Part shown: positions 29,475-38,573 of the stretch, one piece after another
Layout: each line of letters opens with the position of its first letter
Numbering within the stretch: the stretch's first letter is position 1
Source of the DNA: a candidate division Zixibacteria bacterium RBG_16_53_22
Lineage (GTDB): Bacteria > Zixibacteria > MSB-5A5 > UBA10806
Length of the DNA: 53,148 bases
Assembly (NCBI GenBank): GCA_001775395.1
Contig: MEWP01000126.1
Span: 6,753-59,900 of the forward strand
Direction: 5' to 3'
Program-made: the position numbers and the translations under genes
Notes under the pieces: model-generated
What the model was told of the DNA's origin: nothing
Databases searched by the model: none
Seen by the model: the letters and a program-made list of their open reading frames with translations, nothing else

Positions 29475-30938
29475 TTACGAGCCACCACCCGGCGCGACAG
29501 CCACGGGCTTAATCCGGCGCTCGTTCGACTGAACCTGTTTGGAAATGTGAAACAAGGTTATGGATAAAGTGAGAAGCGCCCAAAGTTGGGGATAATACGC
29601 CGTGGAAATGAAAGTTGCGGTTACCAAATAGGAAATGATCGCAGCCGTGAGCGAATTCGCCATATATACCAGGATCTTACCGTCTTGGGTCTCCTGACTC
29701 ATTTTTCCGATGCGATTTAGATATCTTAAGGCCAAAATGATCATCGTCAGATACAGCAATATGCCCAATCCACCAAGCTCGGCCAAGACCTGAGGCAGAG
29801 TGCCGTGGAAGGTTCGCCCCCATTGAGTATTAGGATCCCGGTCCGTCACTATATAGGCAGGCATCCTGACACCACCATTGGCCGCGCCAACCCCGACCAG
29901 GGGGTTGTCCATAAACATTCTAACCGCCGCCTTCCAATATTCGATACGGGCCTTGCCTGTCCCGCTGTCGGCTGAAATTGATTGAACCTCCGACCAGTAT
30001 TGTGACGGCGCAAATGCAATTAGTGCGATCGCCAGAAAAATCGCGATCGCCAGGCCTTTGACTCTGTATTTTGATTTGAATATCGAAAACCCAATAGCAG
30101 CCACAAGACCTATCCATCCTCCTCGAGACATGCTGCTGACCACACCAAAGACGCAAGTGATTAGAACACCGGCTCCGATGATCTTTTTGAAAATATTCTC
30201 AAAGTTAAGCATCATGAAAAACGCAAAAGGGACAAAAGTGTTCAGCGCCATGGCAAAGTCGTTTTCATCATTGAGGAAATTGGAGCCTACTGAGCCGCTG
30301 CTATACATACCACCATAGGAATATGATCGTCCCGAATAATTAAGGATACCCTTTACGGCGAAATAAAAATGTATGGCAACCAAGAGCCATATCAGTGATT
30401 TGAATCTGTTGGTGGAATTAACGACGTTGGTGGCTATCACCATCACTACAAAATATATCATCATCGATTGAAAAACGTTATAGGCGAATCTGTTATTCCA
30501 GGCCGTGACAACCGTGATGGCAATGACGCCGATATAAGACAAAAACACCCAATTGAATTTGTCCCACTTAACGCTCTTGTCGGTCAAGGCTTTTATGAAA
30601 ATGAATGCCACCGTGCTGGTAATTACAGTCAGCATCGGAATGCGCAGTTTAGCCAATCCGGGAAGCAGATCATAAGGCCTGAGAAATTCAAATAGATAAA
30701 AAATCATAATTCCGACATATGGATTTTTCAGAATACTTAATAATATCAATGCCGCGGGGATGGCAAATATCGCAGACATCAACAATTTAAAAGGCAACAC
30801 CAGGACCAAAAAAGAACCGATTACGGACAATATTAAAAGCGCGGGAATCAGGAAATCCCGCTTAGTCACTATATCGAAGGACGACCTAAAGTCCCTCTGA
30901 AGATGCACCTTGTTATCCGCTGCTATTAATTTATCCAA
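29475..30938 (-). CDS. O-antigen ligase/polymerase (WaaL/Wzy-like)
   Basis: Polytopic; NPLVGVGAANGG and FHGTLPQVLAELGGLGILLYLTMI motifs. Confidence 0.85.
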   Translation of the reverse strand: MDKLIAADNKVHLQRDFRSSFDIVTKRDFLIPALLILSVIGSFLVLVLPFKLLMSAIFAIPAALILLSILKNPYVGIMIFYLFEFLRPYDLLPGLAKLRIPMLTVITSTVAFIFIKALTDKSVKWDKFNWVFLSYIGVIAITVVTAWNNRFAYNVFQSMMIYFVVMVIATNVVNSTNRFKSLIWLLVAIHFYFAVKGILNYSGRSYSYGGMYSSGSVGSNFLNDENDFAMALNTFVPFAFFMMLNFENIFKKIIGAGVLITCVFGVVSSMSRGGWIGLVAAIGFSIFKSKYRVKGLAIAIFLAIALIAFAPSQYWSEVQSISADSGTGKARIEYWKAAVRMFMDNPLVGVGAANGGVRMPAYIVTDRDPNTQWGRTFHGTLPQVLAELGGLGILLYLTMIILALRYLNRIGKMSQETQDGKILVYMANSLTAAIISYLVTATFISTAYYPQLWALLTLSITLFHISKQVQSNERRIKPVAVAPGGGS

Positions 30939-30967
30939 GTGGGCGTTCCTGATAATATAATTCGCTT

Positions 30968-32320
30968 CTACTTTGTCGTCGTAATGCTATCCAGCATCCC
31001 GGCGAGCTTTCCCGTGAGATGTCTCCTGCCTAAGTTATTTGGCATAACAGGGGTACCTGCTATCGAGTTGTCCTTATTTTCGAAAGCACATAAGGCTTTG
31101 GCCACGATTTTCTTAATCTCTTCTTTATCATCGGGATCGGCGACATAGACATTATTAAATGACCTCAAGAGATTAAAGGTCGACCCATGCGGAACCAGCG
31201 CCAAAATGAAATTACCCGTGGCGATGTATTCGTAAGTCTTTGCGGGGATTTGAAATGGGGCCAGTTTTGATTGCATTAGAATCAGGAAATCGGCCCCGGA
31301 AATCAATTCTAAATACTCTTTTCGCGAAACGGGAGGATAAAATGACGCTGTGCCCTGCAATTGAAATTTATCGATAATCTCATTTATATTTCCCGTAGCC
31401 AAATGAATGTTCCCGTAAAAGCTGATTGAGATATTTTCCTTCCTGCAGGAGTCCTCAGAAATCAATTCGCCGACCGCCTCCAGGAATTTGGAAGGATCTC
31501 GCCCAAAGTACAAATCTCCGGCATGCAGAAAGTGGCGCGGTAATTTCCTGTTCGGAGGCGGCCCGGGGGCCGTTTTAAAATCATCGAGATCGAATCCATT
31601 GAGAATGCAACGGCATTTGTTGTCCAGATGCGGGGTGTAATTATCGATCAGCGCCGCCTGGTGCTCCGGAGTTGCGGTTAAAACCAGATCCGCGTTCAGG
31701 ATAACCTGTCGTTCCATCCAACCTTCAATTTTCCGCGACAACGCGGTTATGAACTGACTCGGCTTTTGAAGGGGCATCCAGGGATCCCTAAAGTCAGCGG
31801 CCCACGGAATCCCCGTTATCTTCTTAATTCCCAATCCGATCAAATGGGATGTCCAAGGAGATCCCGATGAATAAAGGGCATCGATATTTTTCTTTCGTGC
31901 CAATCGTACACCCCGGGCAATGCCGGGCAGCAACCAACCTATTTTATCGTCGGGAGTCTGCGATAGCGAAAAAATGATCCTTTTCCATAATGGCGTTTTG
32001 CTGATCGAGAAAGGATCTGCCCCATCAGGGGAAGAGGTTGACTCATCATTAGACCTCTTGGCAGTACGCAGCGACCCTTTTATCATCTGCCTAAACTTCA
32101 TATAAAAGTAGTCAGGGACAGGCCATCGAGACGTACGGGATATGTCGCATTCGAAATCCAACGGATCGCTTTCCCTTTTCCCATAGTATTTCCCGGACAC
32201 TGACAATACGTGGGGACGCCATCCGAATTCCGCAAGATACTTGGCGAATTTGACGCTTCTCAGCGCCCCCACCTCGCGGTCGGGGTGAAAGTGATAAGCG
32301 ATCATCAAGAGGTTTTTCAT
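30968..32320 (-). CDS. Glycosyltransferase family 4-like
   Basis: LMIAYHFHPDREVGALRSVKFAKYLAEFGWRPHVLSVS N-terminus; GADFLILMQSKLAPFQIPAKTYEYIATGNFILALV. Confidence 0.85.
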   Translation of the reverse strand: MKNLLMIAYHFHPDREVGALRSVKFAKYLAEFGWRPHVLSVSGKYYGKRESDPLDFECDISRTSRWPVPDYFYMKFRQMIKGSLRTAKRSNDESTSSPDGADPFSISKTPLWKRIIFSLSQTPDDKIGWLLPGIARGVRLARKKNIDALYSSGSPWTSHLIGLGIKKITGIPWAADFRDPWMPLQKPSQFITALSRKIEGWMERQVILNADLVLTATPEHQAALIDNYTPHLDNKCRCILNGFDLDDFKTAPGPPPNRKLPRHFLHAGDLYFGRDPSKFLEAVGELISEDSCRKENISISFYGNIHLATGNINEIIDKFQLQGTASFYPPVSRKEYLELISGADFLILMQSKLAPFQIPAKTYEYIATGNFILALVPHGSTFNLLRSFNNVYVADPDDKEEIKKIVAKALCAFENKDNSIAGTPVMPNNLGRRHLTGKLAGMLDSITTTK

Positions 32321-33279
32321 GTGTCCAATTCGAGATTATCGATATCGAGTTTTGGCCTTCCCCGGAGGGCCCCGAGCAGTTTCAAATAAGCATCGAAGGA
32401 ATCTGAGTCGCGCCCGGCCCTAACGGTTCTTTTCAGGGCGGCCACAACCAGTGACCATCCAAAGAAAAAAAAGTACATCAGCTTAAAAAAGAAAATCTTG
32501 TCAGGTTGAAATTTCTGGAAATAGGTAAGACGGCTCCTGAAAAAATTCAATTGAGAATCTGCGTCTCCTCGCTTTTCGCGGCTTTTTCCGACCAGGTGCA
32601 ATATCTCGATATTGGGAAGGTAGTATGAGGTCATTCCCGCCTGTTTCATGCGAGTAAAGTAATCGTTCTCCTCGGAAAACAAGAAATATTCCTCCGACAG
32701 ATATCCGACCTTGGCCATAGCCTCTTTTCTTATTATCAGGCAGGCGGCGGAGAGAACGTCGGCCTGAACAGGCTGATTGAAAGTTCTTATGGGATTGCCT
32801 CTTATGAAAAGCGGTTTCAAAATTCTGTTGATCGGAAAAAAATGATAACGCAGACATTCCCTGAGTTCATCCTTAAGACCCGGCAACCTGGCGGAATAGT
32901 TGATTACGGCGCCGTCACCATTACGCTGAGCAGGCGCGGCGGCGCCGACCTCCGGGCGGGAGCTCATGAAGTCAAGAAGCGCCCCGATGGAGCTCTCGGG
33001 AATAACAGTGTCCGGATTGAGGAGCAGGTAATAGTCGCCACCGGCTTTTCGCAGCGCCTGGTTGTTGGCGCGCGCGAAACCCACATTCTTTTTATTCTCG
33101 ATCAGAATGGCCTGCGGGAACTCCTGCTTTATCATGCCGACCGAGGAGTCGGATGAATTGTTGTCGACCACCCAAACCTCGCTGTCGACGTCTTTCAGAT
33201 CATCAAAGAGCGACCGAAGACAATTCCTCGTCAGTTCACAGGTGTTCCAGCTTACGATGACGACTACAAGTTTTGCCAT
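32317..33279 (-). CDS. Glycosyltransferase family 2 (rhamnosyltransferase-like)
   Basis: VVVIVSWNTCELTRNCLRSLFDDL; VWVVDNNSSDSSVGMIKQEFPQAILIENKKNVGFARANNQALR; YYLLLNPDTVIPESSIGALLDFM. Confidence 0.93.
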   Translation of the reverse strand: MAKLVVVIVSWNTCELTRNCLRSLFDDLKDVDSEVWVVDNNSSDSSVGMIKQEFPQAILIENKKNVGFARANNQALRKAGGDYYLLLNPDTVIPESSIGALLDFMSSRPEVGAAAPAQRNGDGAVINYSARLPGLKDELRECLRYHFFPINRILKPLFIRGNPIRTFNQPVQADVLSAACLIIRKEAMAKVGYLSEEYFLFSEENDYFTRMKQAGMTSYYLPNIEILHLVGKSREKRGDADSQLNFFRSRLTYFQKFQPDKIFFFKLMYFFFFGWSLVVAALKRTVRAGRDSDSFDAYLKLLGALRGRPKLDIDNLELDT

Positions 33280-34233
33280 CTACCGCTCCATCCAGGAAAG
33301 GAGACAGTCGCGCGACGTATCGAGCAGCTCCCGGGCCCTGTGCGGCAGGGAGAAGGTATGATCGGCCTGCGGAATGCGCACGATGCGGTAGTATTTCTCA
33401 AAGGGCTCGTACCTCGGCAGGACATGTTTGACGAACATCTTATCGAAATCATAAGTGGCCCGGTCATTTTCCGGCATGACAAAAAGGAGCCGCCGTCCCG
33501 ATCTCATTATATCATCAAAAGCCTCGAGGAAAACATTATTGAAAAGATCGCCCTTGTTTTCCGCGGGCGAGCCATCGCCGCCGGCCGCGGGCTCGGCAGA
33601 TTTCCACCCGCCAAATTTTTCACCGACTTTGACCCTGATTGAGCCGAACAGGTCTTTGTAGGATGTTCGCCCCGTCAAGAACCGGCCCCACGATTTCGGG
33701 CTAAAGAGCCTTTGCATGTAACCGGCCAGCAAATTGCCAGCCTCATGTGGATGGAGGGTGGATAGCTCGTACTCGGGCGAGGTGATCGTAACGGGACCGG
33801 CTATAAATATGACGCCATCGACAGATTTATCGAGCGCAGCCGCGATCACGGCAGTCAGCGCCCCGCCGCAAAGACCATAAAGGAATATCTTCCCGGGCTG
33901 ATACTTGTCCCTTAGATGGCGGATGATGAGCAGGGCGTCTTCCTTGAAAAGCCCCGTTTGCACGGCGTCGAACGAGTCAATCGCCCGCCCGATAGGCATC
34001 TCGCCATGGCTGTACCCAATTCGGGTGGTGTCGGCCCGGGCCACGGTGAAACCGGCTTCCTGGAGGTGTCGGCCCTGTAAAACAAAAAGGCGCGAGTGGC
34101 TCACCCGATAATGCAATCCGATATTAAAAAATACGACCAGGCCGCCATTCGGCCTTTCAGGCTCATGGATTACCCCATATATCGCCTGACCGCGGGTGTC
34201 CTTGAGGCTAAATGTTCTTTCCGAATAATTCAT
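33280..34233 (-). CDS. Alpha/beta hydrolase resembling exosortase A system-associated hydrolase 1
   Basis: GLVVFFNIGLHYRVSHSRLFVLQGRHLQEAGFTVARADTTRIGYSHGEM; elbow LYGLCGGALTA. Internal ATG (MNYSERTF) chosen; overlaps the next gene by 26 bp. Confidence 0.75.
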   Translation of the reverse strand: MNYSERTFSLKDTRGQAIYGVIHEPERPNGGLVVFFNIGLHYRVSHSRLFVLQGRHLQEAGFTVARADTTRIGYSHGEMPIGRAIDSFDAVQTGLFKEDALLIIRHLRDKYQPGKIFLYGLCGGALTAVIAAALDKSVDGVIFIAGPVTITSPEYELSTLHPHEAGNLLAGYMQRLFSPKSWGRFLTGRTSYKDLFGSIRVKVGEKFGGWKSAEPAAGGDGSPAENKGDLFNNVFLEAFDDIMRSGRRLLFVMPENDRATYDFDKMFVKHVLPRYEPFEKYYRIVRIPQADHTFSLPHRARELLDTSRDCLLSWMER

Positions 34234-35086
34234 TTTTTTCCATAAATTCCAGCGTTGCGCCGAAAAGCCCTGGGGGGGTTGGCATCCATTTCTCGGTTTT
34301 TTCCCATTCGAACTCCTTGGGAACGGCGACGATCTCGGCGCAACCCGCGGCGCCTTTGAGGTCGACGAGGTCCTGGCGGATAACCGCGGTGTTCTTCTGT
34401 ATCTGGACAATGAGCGTGGGGCATTTATGCGAGAATGCGGTTCCGGCCAACTCGTGCTCCCGGGCCTTGACGTAAAATTGGCTGGTGAAAACGTATCCCT
34501 CGACCACGATGCTCCCTCCGCCCTCCAAATCCTTGACCAGGTCATCGCGATTTTTCCGAACCTTACCCTCATTCAAAAGTTGTGAGGCCACATTTAAGCG
34601 AAGGTAATCATAGAAATATTTCCTGCTGTCGGTTACCGGTTCCCAGAGCACAAGGAAATGCGGCTTTAGGCGATCGGAGCAGAGCGCCGCCAGGGTGGCC
34701 CCCCAGCGCAATCCTATGATACCGATATGATCCAAGGCGTATTTCTCCTTCAGGAACTTGTGAGCCGCCTCGGTATCGAGAATTCGGTCGTCAAATGTCG
34801 CGTCTTCGAAATTGCCCTCGCTGTCGCCATCGCCAAAATAGTCGAAACAGAGTGAGGCAATCCCCAGCGATGCCAGGGCGCGCGCAAACGACACGAACAC
34901 TCGCACGGTTCGCACCTTCTCCTCGGCGAACGGGCTGCAGAATATCACTCCGGCGGACGGTTTGGTCGAGGGCGCGAAGGCGGCATAGAAAAGACGCTTG
35001 CCATCGCGGGTGAAGAAGCCGTGCTCCTCGACAATCAGCTCATTGGGCGAATTAACCTTGGTGAAATCCAATGTCTTTATATCCAT
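34208..35086 (-). CDS. Alpha/beta hydrolase resembling exosortase A system-associated hydrolase 2
   Basis: VIFCSPFAEEKVRTVRVFVSFARALASLGIASLCFDYFGDGDSEGNFEDATF; elbow IIGLRWGATLAAL. Start at internal ATG (MDIKTLDF). Confidence 0.75.
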   Translation of the reverse strand: MDIKTLDFTKVNSPNELIVEEHGFFTRDGKRLFYAAFAPSTKPSAGVIFCSPFAEEKVRTVRVFVSFARALASLGIASLCFDYFGDGDSEGNFEDATFDDRILDTEAAHKFLKEKYALDHIGIIGLRWGATLAALCSDRLKPHFLVLWEPVTDSRKYFYDYLRLNVASQLLNEGKVRKNRDDLVKDLEGGGSIVVEGYVFTSQFYVKAREHELAGTAFSHKCPTLIVQIQKNTAVIRQDLVDLKGAAGCAEIVAVPKEFEWEKTEKWMPTPPGLFGATLEFMEKNELFGKNI

Positions 35087-35114
35087 AATAGAATCGAACC
35101 TCGATGATATTCTC

Positions 35115-35870
35115 CTAATCGACAAGGGGGGACAAAACCGAGGCCATAATCTCGTACCCCTTTTCATTGGGATGGATTTCATCCCTGGCAAGGTTATCGG
35201 GCAGGAACCCTTCCGAATCGGCAAGGGCCTTATGATAATCTACCACCGGAAAATCATATTTGGAGGCCAGGTTCTTGATCTTTTCGTTAAAAGCCTTGAT
35301 ATTGTCCGCCATGCTATAATTGTCGTAATGTTCCGCCTCCCGCGTGGCCGGAAGTATTGTCGCCAGCATCGGCCCGATACCCTTATGATGAGCCATGAGG
35401 GCCATCGTCTCGAATTCATCCCACATGGTGCTGACGTTACAGGTCGGGTTAAAATTTCCCGAACAGAATTTTAGCACGACCCGGTCTGGTTCCAACTGCA
35501 GGACATCGCTTGAAAACCTTGTCAAGAGCTGGGTATTGGATTGAGATCCAACGCCTCGGTTGATGATTTTCTTGCCGGGAAGATATTTTTCGGGATCGAA
35601 ACCCCTGGTAATAGAGGCTCCGAACATGACCGTCATGTTCCGTCTTTCCTCGGCGGGTAATTCGGCCAAGAGACGATGATTATCGGCGGCATAGACTAAG
35701 GCGCCGGGAAAATCGTTCTTTAGCGCCTCAAAGTTGTTGGCCAGGTTCTTGTTGTAAGCCTGGAATTGGCTCAATGCCTCCCGGTATCTGAAAGCCTTGT
35801 AGATGGCGAAGAGCCCTACGACGTTGCCGATCACTGATATGACCAATATGATTATTAACATCGGTTTCAT
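35115..35870 (-). CDS. SGNH/GDSL-family hydrolase, membrane-anchored
   Basis: N-terminal TM; VMFGASITRGFDPE, IINRGVGSQ, VVLKFCSGNFNPT and ARDEIHPNEKGYEIMA blocks. Confidence 0.85.
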   Translation of the reverse strand: MKPMLIIILVISVIGNVVGLFAIYKAFRYREALSQFQAYNKNLANNFEALKNDFPGALVYAADNHRLLAELPAEERRNMTVMFGASITRGFDPEKYLPGKKIINRGVGSQSNTQLLTRFSSDVLQLEPDRVVLKFCSGNFNPTCNVSTMWDEFETMALMAHHKGIGPMLATILPATREAEHYDNYSMADNIKAFNEKIKNLASKYDFPVVDYHKALADSEGFLPDNLARDEIHPNEKGYEIMASVLSPLVD

Positions 35871-36009
35871 CCTCTAAATCCTCTCGAAAGCGAGTTGTTC
35901 GCAAAAATGGCTATTTATCATTGAAATCAGGAATTGACTGCAATCCGGCAGAACCAACCAAGAGATCGGAGATGTCTGTCTTGCATCTCGAAGGCCGATA
36001 TGGAATGCC

Positions 36010-36336
36010 TCATTGACTAACACCCCGCCACGTCCCGCAATTTATCGCATATTTCAAAATTGTCAAGGTTTTAAGTGTTCTCCGGCCAAAGGTCCCTGCG
36101 GCTATTTCTTTATCCAACAAGGGATTGGCGCCAGCAAGCCTCATGGAATCGTGCGGGCCTTCCTGCCCGTGAAAACCAATATCGTTTTCTTCAACAGCGA
36201 GTCGCGGCCTCGACAAGCGCTACCAGGCTGTCTGCCTGGCCGAAAGCAATGGCAACTTGGTGCAACCGGACATAATCGGCTCGGCGCCCATGTCTTTAAC
36301 CCTGCCGCGCAGCTTTCCCGCTTTATTATCGCTCAT
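36010..36336 (-). pseudogene. Possible small ORF interrupted by one in-frame TAG
   Basis: AAGGAGA upstream of ATG; MSDNKAGKLRGRVKDMGAEPIMSGCTKLPLLSARQTAW*RLSRPRLAVEENDIGFHGQEGPHDSMRLAGANPLLDKEIAAGTFGRRTLKTLTILKYAINCGTWRGVSQ. Confidence 0.3.
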
Positions 36337-36616
36337 ATGAAATGTTGGGTCTCCTTATTTGGCGCACATGTCAAGGTATCGTCAGGTTCATCACCCATTT
36401 CACCATCAGGATTACGCACTCATCCCAGGGATCGCATCCTTAAACTCCGCCGACGCGTTTTGGTTTCCCCTCGAATGGATAAAAGTGACTGGCGCCGGCC
36501 TTTGCATCCGGTCTGCCGTTTGGTCTTGACCGGAGTGGAATTATCGTTATAATGTCGCCGAAGCGTGGCGTAATCTCAATAATGATGAAAAAATTCCTGT
36601 TTGACGAGAGGAAATT

Positions 36617-38476
36617 ATGCCGGGCATTTTCGGCTTGATTAGAAAAGCGGGTGACAGCCGGGAGGCCAACGAGGCCCTTATCGGGCGCATGGCCGCCCGG
36701 CTCTCGCACAACGATCTCTATGTCTCACGAACCCACGCGGAAGACTGGTTCGCGCTGGGGAATATCGGGCTTCCGGTGACCGGCGAGGAACGGTTCGCGG
36801 TCGACAGTGGCCGCCGAACAGCCTGCGCATTTTCAGGCTACATCTACGGCTGGAGGGGTGTCGAGTCGGATCTTGACCGGCCTACCCCCGATAAAGCCTC
36901 GCGGATAATGAATATTTATGAAAAACATGGCGGGGCCCTGCCGGAGAAGATCGATGGCTCGTTTAATATCGCGCTTTTCGACCTTAGGTCGCGTGAAGCC
37001 TTCATTTGCAACGAGAAGCTCGGGCATCGGCACCTGTATTACTTCGAGGACGACCAGGTGTTTCTTTTCTCCTCGGAAATCAAGGCCTTGATGGCCTATG
37101 AGAGATTTTCAAGGGAGTTAGACTGGGATGCCGTGGCCGACTATTTCAACTACGGTTATATGCTCGGAGATAAGACGCTTTTTAGGAAGGTCAGAGTCCT
37201 CAAGGGCGGGCATATTATTTCGATTAAGGGCGGAAAGATTCATTTCACACGCTACTGGGACTATCGCTATGGCGAATTGAGCCGGCAAAGCCTGCCCGAA
37301 CTGATCGAGGAAGCCGATGCCATTTACAGGGACGATATTCGCCGGAAGACGGCGGGCGCGAAGAATGTCATCATACCTCTGTCGGGAGGGCTCGATTCGA
37401 GGTTTATCACGGGCCACGCGGTCGCGGCCGGCATCGAACCGCACTCCTTCACGCACGGCCGAAAAGGGTGTTCCGATCATTGGATAGCCTCGCAGGTGGC
37501 CGGGACATTGGGGATTGCCAATTACCATTTCGTCGAAATCGATCCCCAATGGCTGATAGATTACAGCGAGCGCTTTGTCTATCTGGCCGAGGGTATGACC
37601 GAATCCAGTCCGGCGATACTAATCGGTATCAGCGGCCGATACGGTCTTCCGCCTCTGGATACAGTCTTCCTCAACGGCATCTTCGGCGGTCCAACCAATT
37701 TCGGAGCAGCGTATTACAATGCGCGCGATGCCGTGGCCGGTCTCCCGATGGAGGAGAAGGTGCGCCGGATCATCAATTATATAGGCTCCGTTCCATCGGA
37801 CAATTACTACAAGATATTCGCCCCGGAGATCATGAACCGCTTTAAAGGAAGATTCGAAACATCTATTGCCGAGGAGCTACAGGATCTCTCGGCTGTCTCA
37901 GAGCTTTTCTGTAATCAGATGGATGTTTTCATTATTAAAAACCGGCTGGTCAGGTATATCGACCATGTCGACTGCAACCGATTTCTCTGGCACGACCATT
38001 TCGCGCTTGCCAGCGATCGCCTCAACGATTTCTATGTTCGGCTCCCGCACGAGTTAAAGCCCTCACGTCTTTTTCTGAAGGAATATCTCAAGGCCAAATT
38101 TCCGGCCCTGGCCCACATCCCCTACCAGGTCACCGGGGTCGACCTCTACTCCACGCCATCCAAATTCAAGAGTGATTGGAAAAAGCGAATCAAGAGGCTT
38201 AAGTATTTGGCCGAGCGGGTATCACGCGGACGCTTGAGATTCTATGACCGGGATGCCTATATCCACTACGACCAGTGGTACCGGGCGCACAGGGAAATCA
38301 GGGATTTCTACGAGGGGATTCTTTTGGACGACCGGACCCTGCGGCGAGGCTATTTTAACCGGCCCTACCTGGAACTCTTGCTGAAGCGCGAGCGGACCGG
38401 CGGCGATTCTTATTACGCGGTCTGCCACATGGCGACGTTTGAGCTGTTCAACCGGATATTCATCGATTCGAAATAA
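36617..38476 (+). CDS. Asparagine synthase-like protein (N-terminal Ntn/GATase-II-like, C-terminal PP-loop synthetase)
   Basis: MPGIFGLIRKAG N-terminus (Pro instead of Cys2); KIDGSFNIALFDLRSREAFICNEKLGHRHLYY; PP-loop VIIPLSGGLDSRF. Confidence 0.88.
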   Translation: MPGIFGLIRKAGDSREANEALIGRMAARLSHNDLYVSRTHAEDWFALGNIGLPVTGEERFAVDSGRRTACAFSGYIYGWRGVESDLDRPTPDKASRIMNIYEKHGGALPEKIDGSFNIALFDLRSREAFICNEKLGHRHLYYFEDDQVFLFSSEIKALMAYERFSRELDWDAVADYFNYGYMLGDKTLFRKVRVLKGGHIISIKGGKIHFTRYWDYRYGELSRQSLPELIEEADAIYRDDIRRKTAGAKNVIIPLSGGLDSRFITGHAVAAGIEPHSFTHGRKGCSDHWIASQVAGTLGIANYHFVEIDPQWLIDYSERFVYLAEGMTESSPAILIGISGRYGLPPLDTVFLNGIFGGPTNFGAAYYNARDAVAGLPMEEKVRRIINYIGSVPSDNYYKIFAPEIMNRFKGRFETSIAEELQDLSAVSELFCNQMDVFIIKNRLVRYIDHVDCNRFLWHDHFALASDRLNDFYVRLPHELKPSRLFLKEYLKAKFPALAHIPYQVTGVDLYSTPSKFKSDWKKRIKRLKYLAERVSRGRLRFYDRDAYIHYDQWYRAHREIRDFYEGILLDDRTLRRGYFNRPYLELLLKRERTGGDSYYAVCHMATFELFNRIFIDSK

Positions 38477-38573
38477 GGCGTTCTCAAAGATGATTAATAA
38501 CCGGGGCATTCCTCGATAGGCAAATCTAATAGCCGCAAATATGGAAAGCCTGTCCCGGATTGTCCGGCCACGG

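Noticed and set aside
36013-36552. 179-aa plus-strand ORF in the intergenic region
   Set aside because: Low-complexity basic composition, no clear RBS or domain; the minus-strand reading is at least as plausible, so neither is called as an intact CDS.
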